Origin: Stenotrophomonas tumulicola
GTDB lineage: Bacteria; Pseudomonadota; Gammaproteobacteria; Xanthomonadales; Xanthomonadaceae
Assembly: GCF_014117215.1 (NCBI RefSeq)
Contig: NZ_JACGXS010000006.1
Location: forward strand, 124,001-188,000
Direction of reading: 5' to 3'
DNA length: 64,000 bases
The notes under the pieces are model-generated. The model did not search any database. It was given only the letters and a program-made list of their open reading frames with translations, and was not told the origin of the DNA. Position numbers and translations under genes: made by a program. Position 1 is the stretch's first letter, and each line of letters opens with the position of its first letter. This document shows positions 53,481 through 61,598 of this stretch, in pieces.

Positions 53481-54719
53481 TCAGTTCAGTGCGGCGGTTT
53501 CAGTACCGGGCTTGGCAGCAGCGGTGCGCACCGGTGCCGGTGCGGCGCCGGGCTGCATCGCCACCGGCTTGGCCTGGACCGGCATGCCGGGCATGAAGAC
53601 CTTCTGCACGCCATCGACGATGACCTTGTCGCCCGCCACCAGTCCGTTCTCGACGATGCGCAGGCCGTCGGCACTGCGTCCCAGCGCGACGTCACGACGC
53701 TGCGCCTTGCCCTCCTTGTCGACCACGTACACGTACTTGCGGTCCTGGTCGGTCAACACCGCACGGTCGTCGATCAGCGTGGCCTGGAACTGGCCGCTGC
53801 CGAGCAGCTGCACGCGGGCGAACAGGCCCGGGGTGAACTGGCGTTCGGCGTTGTCCAACAGGGCGCGGACGCGGATGGTACCGGTGCTGCGGGTGACCTG
53901 GTTGTCCAGGAAGTCGACCGTGCCTTCGTGCGGGAAGCCCTGCTCACCGCTCAGGCCGATCTTCACCGGCAGCGACGCATCGCGCTCGCTCGGGCGCTCA
54001 CCCTTGCGTGCCATCTGCGCATAGCGCAGGAAGGTGGCTTCGTCGGCATCGAAGTACACGTGCACCTTTTCCAGCGACACCAGCGTGGTCAGGACGCTGG
54101 CGGCATCGCCGGCGCTGACCAGGTTGCCGGCGGTGACCATCGCACGCCCGGCGCGGCCACTGATCGGTGCACGCACCTTGGTGAACTCCAGGTTGAGCGC
54201 CGCCGCGTCCAGTGCCGCCTGTGCGGCCTGCACCTGGGCACCGGCCTGGTCGGAGGCAGCACGACGCTGTTCCCAGGTCTCGGTGGAGATGGCCTGCTGT
54301 TCGGACAGGCGCTTGGCGCGCTCGGACTCGCCACGGGCCAGCGTGGACTGGGTACGTGCACGTGCCAACTCGGCGCGGGCGCGATCGTACTCGGCCTGGT
54401 AGCTGCGCGCGTCGATGGTGAACAGCACGTCACCCTTCTTTACTTCCTGGCCTTCGACATAATTGACCTTGTCGATGTAACCGGAAACGCGTGGGCGCAG
54501 GTCGACATTCTCGACCGCTTCGACGCGGCCACTGAATTCGTCCCACTGGCTTACCTGCTTGATCAATACCGGGGCAGCACTGACTTCAGGCGCAGGCGGC
54601 GCGCCGGCTTCTTCGGCATGGCTGCCGCTGCACGCGGTCAGCACCGCCAGGGCCAACGCCGAAACGGTAGCCAGGGCTACCCGGCGGGTGGTGCGGTGGA
54701 AAGGAATCATGGAGTTCAT
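53481..54719 (-). CDS. smeV: Membrane-fusion protein SmeV
   Basis: Periplasmic adaptor of the pump, about 412 residues from ATG 54719 (MNSMIPFHRTTRR; M at 54710 is possible). Lipobox VLTAC; HlyD-like lipoyl halves (NVDLRPRVSGYIDKVNYVEG and LEFTKVRAPISGRAGRAMV) around a coiled-coil hairpin, then beta-barrel and membrane-proximal domains. A SoxR-type promoter is placed just upstream. Confidence 0.94.
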   Translation of the reverse strand: MNSMIPFHRTTRRVALATVSALALAVLTACSGSHAEEAGAPPAPEVSAAPVLIKQVSQWDEFSGRVEAVENVDLRPRVSGYIDKVNYVEGQEVKKGDVLFTIDARSYQAEYDRARAELARARTQSTLARGESERAKRLSEQQAISTETWEQRRAASDQAGAQVQAAQAALDAAALNLEFTKVRAPISGRAGRAMVTAGNLVSAGDAASVLTTLVSLEKVHVYFDADEATFLRYAQMARKGERPSERDASLPVKIGLSGEQGFPHEGTVDFLDNQVTRSTGTIRVRALLDNAERQFTPGLFARVQLLGSGQFQATLIDDRAVLTDQDRKYVYVVDKEGKAQRRDVALGRSADGLRIVENGLVAGDKVIVDGVQKVFMPGMPVQAKPVAMQPGAAPAPVRTAAAKPGTETAALN

Positions 54720-54792
54720 GGCATGTATCCGTAGGGGGTGGTGATACGGGAATCCGGTGTTTCGTTTGCCGGCAGCACCGGCGGCCGGCGGC

Positions 54793-54823
54793 ATGTTGCG
54801 ACCTCAACTTTGGTTGAGGTCAA
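54793..54823 (-). promoter_or_regulatory. SoxR-type box and promoter upstream of smeV
   Basis: CCTCAA-CTTTGG-TTGAGG (54802-54819) has both arms identical to the SoxR operator (CCTCAA-N6-TTGAGG). On the minus strand, toward smeV, TTGACC (54823-54818) is a strong -35, followed by 19 bp and CAACAT (54798-54793) as a weak -10. The 19-bp spacer and operator position are the hallmark of MerR/SoxR-activated promoters. It overlaps the smeU1 stop codon. Confidence 0.78.
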
Positions 54824-55590
54824 GCGCTGCCGGCCGGTTCGTGCCAACGCGGTGGTGCATCCAGCCGCAACAACCCGCGCGGCAGCTGCGCATCGCGTGT
54901 ATCGCAGCGGACGATGGCGCGGTTGTCCTGGCATTGGTCCAGCAGCGAAACCAGCCGGCGGCCGACCAGCAGCGCACTGGGCCATTCGATGCAGGCGTTG
55001 GCGGCGTTGCTCGGCGTACATACCGGTGCGTCGACTTCAAGCAGTTGCGCACGCACGCCGATGGCCTGGGCTTCCTGGTGTACGACCTGCGCATACATGC
55101 GCAGCGCGGCGGCGGTGACGGAACTGTCGCCATGGGCGGCCCAGGGCTTCAATCCCGCCGGGCTGCCGATCATCACGAAGCGGCGCGGATGCGGGTGGTC
55201 CTGCAACAACGGCAACAGGTGGCGTACCGCATGCACATGCGGCATCAGGTCCAGCTGAAGCGTATGCATCAGTGCCTCGCCGGGCCGATCGATCACCCTG
55301 CCGCGCTGATAGGGCCCACCGAGCGCCGCGACCACGGCGCCCAGCGGACGCTGCCGCGCAGACACCCGGTCCGCCACCACCTTGGCCGACTCATCGTCGG
55401 CGACCGAACCCAGCATCGTTTCCAGGCCCGGCTCGTCATCGAACTGTGCGCGCAGGGCGCCCAGCCGCCGCGGATCGCGGCCAACCACCAGCACCGGGCT
55501 GCCAGCTTCCAACAATGCGCCGACCACGCCCTGGCCCACCGCTCCGGTGCCGCCAAGGACCAGGACTTCCGGCACCAGCGTCCCGTTCAC
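54820..55590 (-). CDS. smeU1: SmeU1, NAD(P)-binding short-chain dehydrogenase-like protein
   Basis: First gene of the smeU1-V-W-U2-X operon. 256 residues. N-terminal Rossmann VLVLGGTGAVGQGVVGALLE; VVAALGGPYQRG; RFVMIGSPAGLKPWA. The Tyr-x3-Lys catalytic pair is not evident (AALRMYAQVVHQEA is the nearest), so it may be an atypical SDR. Divergent from smeRv. Confidence 0.87.
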   Translation of the reverse strand: MNGTLVPEVLVLGGTGAVGQGVVGALLEAGSPVLVVGRDPRRLGALRAQFDDEPGLETMLGSVADDESAKVVADRVSARQRPLGAVVAALGGPYQRGRVIDRPGEALMHTLQLDLMPHVHAVRHLLPLLQDHPHPRRFVMIGSPAGLKPWAAHGDSSVTAAALRMYAQVVHQEAQAIGVRAQLLEVDAPVCTPSNAANACIEWPSALLVGRRLVSLLDQCQDNRAIVRCDTRDAQLPRGLLRLDAPPRWHEPAGSA

Positions 55591-55626
55591 GGGATATTTC
55601 CTCCCATCTCCGGGATAATCCCGATT

Positions 55627-55646
55627 CGACCGATACGATCGGTTCG
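55627..55646. promoter_or_regulatory. Palindrome upstream of smeU1
   Basis: CGACCGAT-ACG-ATCGGTTCG, imperfect inverted repeat 37 bp before the smeU1 start and inside the smeU1-smeRv divergent region. A candidate operator for SmeRv or another regulator. Confidence 0.4.
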
Positions 55647-55961
55647 CTGCGGGCGGATCTTCAGGCTACCGCCACGCTGCTGTCTTGCTGGCGCGGTAAA
55701 CTCCCTGAAATCTTTGTTTATCAAGGATTTGGGGCGAGATTCAACGGTCATTGCCTGGTCCAGGGCATCCTGACCGGCACGACGGAAGTAGGCGAGAATG
55801 TTGCGCAGGCTCATGACAGACGGCCTCGTTTTCGGGAATGGCGCCATGATGCAACTCAAACCCCTACTTGATTAGTCCTCTTTTAGGGGAATAATCATCC
55901 CGTCCCCGGTCCAATCTTTTTGGCACGATAGTCCCCGTCCCCGACGTCCAGGAATTCGACC

Positions 55962-56981
55962 ATGTCCCACGATCTCAACGAAACACTGATCTTCGTCAAA
56001 GTGGTCGAGCAGGGCAGCTTCATCGCTGCGGCCAAGTCGCTCGGCCTGCCCAAGACCACCGTCAGCCGCAAGGTGCAGGAACTGGAAACGCGCCTGGGTG
56101 CACGCCTGCTGCACCGGACCACGCGTCGCCTCGGGCTTACAGAAGCCGGTTCGATCTACCACGAGCACTGCCAGCGCATCGCGCGTGAACTGGAAGAGGC
56201 GGAGAGTGCCGTCAGCCAGTTGCAGTCCGGCCCGCGCGGCTGGCTGCGCTTCACCGTGCCCTACTCGCTGGGCATCACCTGGATCGCGCCACTGATGGGG
56301 CAGTTCCACGCGATGTACCCGGAGATCCGGCTGGACATGCACCTTGGCAACGAGAAGCTGGACCTGATCGCCGGTGAAGCCGACCTGGCATTGCGCGTGG
56401 GCGCCCTGCCCGACTCCAACCTGGTGGCGCGCAAGCTGGGCACCCTGCGCACGCAGGTGTTCGCCAGCCCTGCCTACATCGAACGCCACGGCGAGCCGTT
56501 GCATCCGGACGAACTGCAGTTCCACCGCATCCTGGCAATGCGCAAGGCGTACCACAGCCATCCCAACCGGATTACCTGGCAGTTGGGCGAGAACGGCGGT
56601 GAACTACGGGACTTCCCGGTCAATCCGCTGATGGTGGCCAACGACATGTCCGCCCTCAACGGTGCGCTGGTATGCGGCGAAGGCCTGCTGTTGACCGGCG
56701 ACGTGATGGCCAAGCCGTTCGTCGAAACCGGCATGGTGCGCCGTGTCCTGGCTGGCTGGACCGGGCCGGAAGTCGATTTCAACGCCGTGTTCGCCGGCGG
56801 CAGGCTGGTATCGCCGAAGGTGCGCGCTTTCGTGGATTTCCTGGTCGACAAGCTGAACTTCGATGCCAACTACATGATGGCGCAATGTCCGGCAGCGAAG
56901 TACGCGCAGCAGCAGAGCGAGAAGGCTGAAGCCGAAGCGGTAGAGGAAGGAAAGCGCGTGCTGGAAGGGGTCGCAGCGTAG
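55962..56981 (+). CDS. smeRv: LysR regulator SmeRv
   Basis: Controls the divergent SmeVWX operon; mutants of SmeRv overproduce the pump in S. maltophilia (established). 339 residues. HTH LIFVKVVEQGSFIAAAKSLG and PKTTVSRKVQELETRLGARL; effector domain GWLRFTVPYSLGITWIAPLM. The C-terminus has an unusual Ala/Glu-rich extension (EKAEAEAVEEGKRVLEGV), perhaps a coiled coil. Confidence 0.93.
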   Translation: MSHDLNETLIFVKVVEQGSFIAAAKSLGLPKTTVSRKVQELETRLGARLLHRTTRRLGLTEAGSIYHEHCQRIARELEEAESAVSQLQSGPRGWLRFTVPYSLGITWIAPLMGQFHAMYPEIRLDMHLGNEKLDLIAGEADLALRVGALPDSNLVARKLGTLRTQVFASPAYIERHGEPLHPDELQFHRILAMRKAYHSHPNRITWQLGENGGELRDFPVNPLMVANDMSALNGALVCGEGLLLTGDVMAKPFVETGMVRRVLAGWTGPEVDFNAVFAGGRLVSPKVRAFVDFLVDKLNFDANYMMAQCPAAKYAQQQSEKAEAEAVEEGKRVLEGVAA

Positions 56982-56992
56982 GCCAGGCTTCG

Positions 56993-57052
56993 GTAGATGC
57001 CGGCCGCTGGCCGGCATGCCGTTGCTGCATGCGTGACGACCACGGTCGTCAC
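56993..57052. repeat. REP palindrome and adjacent GTGAC palindrome
   Basis: GTAGATGCCGGCC-GCT-GGCCGGCAT (56993-57018) and GTGACGACC-AC-GGTCGTCAC (57033-57052) after smeRv. Confidence 0.75.
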
Positions 57053-57055
57053 CTG

Positions 57056-57088
57056 CAAAAAATGCCGCCTGCAAGGGCGGCATTTTGT
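57056..57088. terminator. Bidirectional terminator between smeRv and ompA-like gene
   Basis: AAAAAATGCCGCC-TGCAAG-GGCGGCATTTT: arms 57061-57069 and 57076-57084, A-run on the left and T-run on the right. Serves the convergent smeRv and OmpA-lipoprotein genes. Confidence 0.85.
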
Positions 57089-57124
57089 TGCGGCCGGTGG
57101 CCGCAACGGCAATAACGCTGCGCG

Positions 57125-57820
57125 TTATTGCTGCAGCGGGATCACGCGGATCTCCACGCGACGGTTCTGCGCGCGGCCGGCGTCGGTGCTGTTGTCGGCG
57201 ATCGGGTAAGCCTTGCCTGCGCCCAGCGTTTCGATGCGTGCGCTCTGCACGCCCTGTCCGGTCAGGTAAGCGGCCACCGAATCGGCACGCTCCTTGGACA
57301 GGCGATTGTTCACGGCATCGCTACCGATGCTGTCGGTATGGCCAACCACTTCGATCATGGTCTGGTTGTACTCGGACAAGGTTCCGGCAACGCCGTTGAG
57401 CGAACTGTAGAACTGCGGCTTCAGCGTGGACTTGCCGAAATCGAAGGTAATGCCGTCCGGCAGGTTCAAGGTGATGTTGTCACCCTGGCGTTGCACATCA
57501 ATACCGGTATTGGCCGTGCGCTCGCGCAGCGCACGCTCCTGGCGATCCTGGTACTGGCCGACAGCGGCACCGCTGAGCGCGCCGATACCGGCACCAATCA
57601 TCGCGTGCTGGCGACGCTCGGTGGCGCTGCCACCGGTGAGCAGGCCGGCTGCGACACCCACTGCGGTGCCGATCAGCGCGTTGCGGCCGGTTCGGTTCTG
57701 CTGCTCGGTCGGATTGCCGTACTGGTCGCTCTGCACATAGGAACCACCGGTGGCACAGGCGCTGAGCGCCGCGGCGGTCATCAGGGCAAGGGCCACGTTG
57801 CGGGGAGCGGTTCGGATCAT
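57125..57820 (-). CDS. OmpA-family outer-membrane lipoprotein
   Basis: 231 residues. Lipobox LSAC; glycine-zipper segment (ALIGTAVGVAAGLLTGG, MIGAGIGALSGAAVG) at about 48-88; C-terminal OmpA peptidoglycan-binding domain with TFDFGKSTLKPQF, MIEVVGHTDSIGSD, NNRLSKERADSVAAYL and NRRVEIRV. Anchors the outer membrane to peptidoglycan; YiaD-like. Confidence 0.92.
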   Translation of the reverse strand: MIRTAPRNVALALMTAAALSACATGGSYVQSDQYGNPTEQQNRTGRNALIGTAVGVAAGLLTGGSATERRQHAMIGAGIGALSGAAVGQYQDRQERALRERTANTGIDVQRQGDNITLNLPDGITFDFGKSTLKPQFYSSLNGVAGTLSEYNQTMIEVVGHTDSIGSDAVNNRLSKERADSVAAYLTGQGVQSARIETLGAGKAYPIADNSTDAGRAQNRRVEIRVIPLQQ

Positions 57821-57961
57821 GATGTTCTCCTTGAAAGCCGGGGAAGCCGGGTGGTCCGGCGTGCGTCGGGCTGAGCATATACAGCCTGACGCGATGTCGG
57901 CATGAGGGATGTGAACGTCGTCAGCCCCCCGTTCAGTTTTTTACCGCTCCCCCTGCTGGCA

Positions 57962-59386
57962 TCAGCCTGCGCCGGTCCGACGATAGGCGGCCAATGCCGC
58001 GTCACGTCCTGCCGCCAGGTCGACCAGCGGCACGCGAGGGTAATCGGGCGCGTGTTCCGCCAGCAGGTGCGGATGCTGCCAGGGGGCAAATCGCGCCTTG
58101 AGCGGCAGTGCCTCCAGTTCCGGCACCCACCGGCTGATGTAACGTGCCTGCGGATCGAATTTTTCAGACTGGGTGACTGGATTGAACACCCGGAAATACG
58201 GCGCAGCGTCCGCACCCGTGCCCGCCACCCATTGCCATCCCATCGTGTTGTTGGCCAGGTCGGCATCCACCAGGGTGTCCCAGAACCAGCGCGCGCCCTC
58301 GCGCCAATGTACGCGCATGTGCTTGCACAGGTAGCTGGCCACGATCATGCGCACGCGGTTGTGCATGTAGCCGGTGTGCCACAGTTCGCGCAGGCCTGCA
58401 TCGACGATCGGTACACCGGTACGGCCACGTTGCCATGCCTGCAGGCTGGCGGCACTGGGCGTGGCCCAGGCGAAGCGGTCGAAGCGTGGATTGAGGTTTT
58501 CGCCGGCGGTGGCGGGGAAGTGGTGCAGCAGGTGGTGGGCAAATTCGCGCCAGCCCAGTTCGCGCAGATAGGCATCGATATCCGCATCGGCCGCTGCGCT
58601 GCGCCCTGCTTCCAGCGCATGCACGATGCGCCACGGCGCGATCTCGCCGAAATGCAGGTGCGGCGACAGCAGCGAGGTACCCACCCGGTCCATCAGGTCA
58701 CGCTGTTGGCGATAGCCAGCCAGTGCGCCGTCGATGAACACTTCCAGCGCCTCGCGCGCACCGGCCTCGCCCGGCTGCCAGTGCTGCCAGAAGCCCGCAT
58801 CCCATCGGACCTTCGGGGCAAGCCCCAAGGTGTCCAGCCGCGCTCCTTCCACACGCGGTGCGGACAGCCCGGGAGGTGCGTCACGCGCGGGCTGCACCTT
58901 CCAGCGGGTAAGCGCATTGCGCCAGAACGGAGTGAAAACCTTGTAGGGCTGTCCTTGCTGGGTCGCCAGTTGCCAGGGTTCGAACAGCAGGCTGCCATTG
59001 CAGCTGTCTGCCTGGATTCCCTGCCCGCGCAGCGTGCGTTTGAGCAACGTGTCGCGCGACTGGATGGCCGGTTCGTACCTGCGGTTCCAGAACACGGCCG
59101 CCGCGCCGGTCTCGGCCAGCAGCGACTGCAGCATCGCCAGGCTGCCACCCTGGCGCATCACCAGATGGGAGCCGCGCGCACGCAGGTCGCTGTCCAGTGC
59201 GGCCAGCGACCGATGCAACCAGGCGTTGGATGCCGCTCCCGGCGCCCATTCTCCTTCTTCGGACGGGGCGTGGATGTAGACCGGAATGACATCATGGCCA
59301 GCGTCCAGGGCGGCCTGCAAAGCCGGGTTGTCGGCCAAGCGGAGGTCACGGCGAAACCACACCAATGCTGATGACACGCGTTGCAT
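57962..59386 (-). CDS. phrB: Deoxyribodipyrimidine photolyase
   Basis: Light-driven repair of cyclobutane pyrimidine dimers, FAD plus antenna cofactor. 474 residues. N-terminal alpha/beta antenna domain (ALVWFRRDLRLADNPALQAA); C-terminal FAD domain with TSLLSPHLHFGEIAPW, LRELGWREFAHHLLHHFP, HNRVRMIVASYLCKHM and WQWVAGTGADAAPYFRVFNP. All as in class I photolyases. Confidence 0.96.
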   Translation of the reverse strand: MQRVSSALVWFRRDLRLADNPALQAALDAGHDVIPVYIHAPSEEGEWAPGAASNAWLHRSLAALDSDLRARGSHLVMRQGGSLAMLQSLLAETGAAAVFWNRRYEPAIQSRDTLLKRTLRGQGIQADSCNGSLLFEPWQLATQQGQPYKVFTPFWRNALTRWKVQPARDAPPGLSAPRVEGARLDTLGLAPKVRWDAGFWQHWQPGEAGAREALEVFIDGALAGYRQQRDLMDRVGTSLLSPHLHFGEIAPWRIVHALEAGRSAAADADIDAYLRELGWREFAHHLLHHFPATAGENLNPRFDRFAWATPSAASLQAWQRGRTGVPIVDAGLRELWHTGYMHNRVRMIVASYLCKHMRVHWREGARWFWDTLVDADLANNTMGWQWVAGTGADAAPYFRVFNPVTQSEKFDPQARYISRWVPELEALPLKARFAPWQHPHLLAEHAPDYPRVPLVDLAAGRDAALAAYRRTGAG

Positions 59387-59438
59387 CCAGGGCAGGCAGG
59401 AGGGGGCCCATGATAGCGATGGCGCGTGACCCGCCCGT

Positions 59439-59535
59439 GTAGCGCCGCGCCGTGCCCGGCGGCTTTTGCCGCCCGCATCGGCGATGCCTGATGCAAGCCG
59501 CGCTGCGTGCTCGCCGAGCGTGGCCCGGCGCTACC
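59439..59535. repeat. Two REP palindromes between PPase and photolyase genes
   Basis: GTAGCGCCGCGCC-GTG-CCCGGCGG (59439-59463) and inverted GCCGAGCGTGGCCCGGCG with CTACC (59513-59535); the latter overlaps the PPase 3' end by a few bases. Confidence 0.7.
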
Positions 59536-60160
59536 GGGCCTGCTTTCCTGCTGCGAACCGCTGCATGGACTGCTCGATCAACACCTTGGCTTCGGCAGCG
59601 TTGCCCCAGCCCCCCAGCTGGACCGGATTGCGACCTTCGGGCAGATCCTTGTAGACGCGGAAGAACGCCTCGATCCTCTGGCGCTCGATGGCCGGCAGGT
59701 CGGAGAGATCGCGGATGCCGGCATAGGTCGGGTCGACCTTGTCGGTGGGCACGCCGATCACCTTTTCGTCCTGCTCGCCATCATCGACCATCTTCAGGTA
59801 GCCGATCGGCCGGAACCGCACGATCACGCCGGGGTGCAACGGCTCGCGGGTCAGCACCAACGCATCCAGCGGATCGTTGTCGCCGGCCAAGGTACGTGGC
59901 ATCGAGCCGTAATTCGCTGGATACGCCACCGGCATCGACTGGAAACGATCGACATGGACCAGCCCGTCCTCCTTGATTTCGTACTTGGTGAAACTGCCGG
60001 CAGGAATCTCAACCACCAGGTGCACTTCGTCCGGAGCCTGCTTCGGCTGCGCGGCAAGGAAGGGGTGCAGCACCGTCTCGGCGGCAATGCCGGCACCGGC
60101 AGCCAGTATCAGGCCGCCGGCCAGGGCCAGCCTCGGCAATGCAGTGCGCATGGACATCAT
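59531..60160 (-). CDS. Exported family I inorganic pyrophosphatase
   Basis: Hydrolyses PPi to two phosphates. 209 residues from ATG 60160, with AAGGAG 8 bases upstream. Family I active-site segments are present: LVVEIPAGSFTKYEIKEDG, DRFQSMPVAYPANYGSMP, GDNDPLDALVL, DDGEQDEKVIGVP and VYKDLPEGR. Unlike the normal cytosolic enzyme it starts with a signal peptide (RTALPRLALAGGLILAAGAG), so it should act in the periplasm. 58 bp after the metallophosphatase gene in a phosphate-scavenging operon. Confidence 0.9.
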   Translation of the reverse strand: MMSMRTALPRLALAGGLILAAGAGIAAETVLHPFLAAQPKQAPDEVHLVVEIPAGSFTKYEIKEDGLVHVDRFQSMPVAYPANYGSMPRTLAGDNDPLDALVLTREPLHPGVIVRFRPIGYLKMVDDGEQDEKVIGVPTDKVDPTYAGIRDLSDLPAIERQRIEAFFRVYKDLPEGRNPVQLGGWGNAAEAKVLIEQSMQRFAAGKQAR

Positions 60161-60218
60161 ATCGGCAACTCCTTCGGCTGCACCGGACAATGTCCGGCGC
60201 CATGCAACGCGTGGTGGC

Positions 60219-61598
60219 TCATTCCCAGCAGCGGTCCTTGCGGCCGGTCGGGGCATGCGGACGCAGGCAACGGCGCGGCTCGATCCGGCCCTGCTCCAGC
60301 TCCATCTTGCGCGTGCTGCCATCCGGTTGCCGCACCAGTTCAAATGCATCGTACAGCCTGCCGGTCGCGGTACGGGCTTCGTAATGCAGCCGTTGTGGAT
60401 CGATGCGCAATACCTGGAACAGCTGGGTGTCTTCGGCCACCGGCGACATCGTCTGCAGCGCTTCCTTCGACAACCGGTACTGCTTCGGGCTGGCATTGCT
60501 GACCACGAACTGCGGCGTCGCCAGTCCGTCCTCGCCGCGGCGCCCATAGGTGTGGTCGTGGCCCTGCAGCACCAGGTCCACGCCATGTCGGCGCACGACA
60601 GGCAACAAGGCCTCCTGCAGCACCGGATTGTGGCGGCCACGCGCAGGCGAGTAGAACGGCTGGTGCACCACCACGATGGTCCATGCCTGGGCGTTTTCGG
60701 CCAGCACCTTGTCCAGCCATTGCGCCTGCGCCTGCGCGGTGCCCAGGTCCATTGCCGAGGTTCCATCCAGCACGGCGAAGCGCACGCCCTGGTAATCGAA
60801 CCAATAGGTGCTCTTCCCGGCGCCTGGCGCCCCATTGTCCGGCAGCGCAAAGGTGACTGGCCAATGACGTGCCATCACCCGGCGTTCCTGCGGCGTGTCT
60901 TCGAACTCTTCGAAGTATTCGTGGTTGCCGATCGCCGGTGCCAGCATCGTTTCCTGGGCCAGCCACCCGGTGGCGGCGAACCATTCGCCCCATTCGCTGT
61001 CATCGGCATCGTAGCCGCCGCTGACCAGGTCGCCCGCGAACAGGCTCAGGTTCGCATCCGGCGCGGCCTTCTGCGCGGCGCGCACCACCCGGCTGACGTG
61101 GCTGAGGTTCTTGTTCTGGGTATCGCCGAAATACAGGAAGGTCATCGGTTGGTCGGCGGTGCCGGCCGTACGCAACTGGTTCCATGCACTCCAGGTGTCC
61201 TTGCCCTGCACGCGATACACATACAGCGTGCCCGGCTTGAGTCCGTCCACGTCGGCACGATGGTGGTGCGACAGCCCGTTCTCGGTCTGCAGCGGCTGGC
61301 TGGTCGCGGTGATGCGGGTGATCGGGCCGAAGCCGGGCGTGTCGTCGGCCGGCGCGATTTCCAGCACCGGTGCCTGCACGCTGCCGTCGGTCCGCCAGCG
61401 CACCGCGAAACCATGCGCGGCGTCTGCCGCCGGCGAGGCCACGATACGATCCGGGAAGCCGCTCGCCGCGTAATGGCGATTGCCGGCAGGCACCTGCGTA
61501 TTCGGCTCGACCCGCGAGGCAAGGTCATCGGCAAGGGCGACGGTGCTGCCAAGCGCAAGCGCCAGGCCCAGGGCAATGGTCTGCAGGCGGACGATCAC
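60219..61598 (-). CDS. Exported metallophosphatase, purple-acid-phosphatase-like
   Basis: 459 residues from GTG 61598, which overlaps the phytase stop (GTGA). Signal peptide (RLQTIALGLALALGSTVALA); N-terminal fibronectin-like domain (FAVRWRTDGSVQAPVLEI; LKPGTLYVYRVQG), then the metallophosphoesterase core: FGDTQNKN, FAGDLVSGGYD, GNHEYFEEF, VVVHQPFYSP and LQGHDHTYGR. Probably releases phosphate from phosphomonoesters or partly degraded phytate. Confidence 0.92.
   Translation of the reverse strand: MIVRLQTIALGLALALGSTVALADDLASRVEPNTQVPAGNRHYAASGFPDRIVASPAADAAHGFAVRWRTDGSVQAPVLEIAPADDTPGFGPITRITATSQPLQTENGLSHHHRADVDGLKPGTLYVYRVQGKDTWSAWNQLRTAGTADQPMTFLYFGDTQNKNLSHVSRVVRAAQKAAPDANLSLFAGDLVSGGYDADDSEWGEWFAATGWLAQETMLAPAIGNHEYFEEFEDTPQERRVMARHWPVTFALPDNGAPGAGKSTYWFDYQGVRFAVLDGTSAMDLGTAQAQAQWLDKVLAENAQAWTIVVVHQPFYSPARGRHNPVLQEALLPVVRRHGVDLVLQGHDHTYGRRGEDGLATPQFVVSNASPKQYRLSKEALQTMSPVAEDTQLFQVLRIDPQRLHYEARTATGRLYDAFELVRQPDGSTRKMELEQGRIEPRRCLRPHAPTGRKDRCWE

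Noticed and set aside
49505-53596. 1363-codon plus-strand frame opposite smeW and smeU2
   Set aside because: Antisense to an unmistakable RND transporter; His/Arg/Gln-rich text without any domain.
54800-54821. Reading the smeU1-smeV palindrome as a terminator
   Set aside because: No U-run follows on the coding strand, while both arms and the -35/spacer arrangement fit a SoxR-type promoter better.
55587-55859. 90-codon minus-strand frame in the smeU1-smeRv divergent region
   Set aside because: It overlaps the smeU1 start and the expected promoters; no conserved pattern seen.
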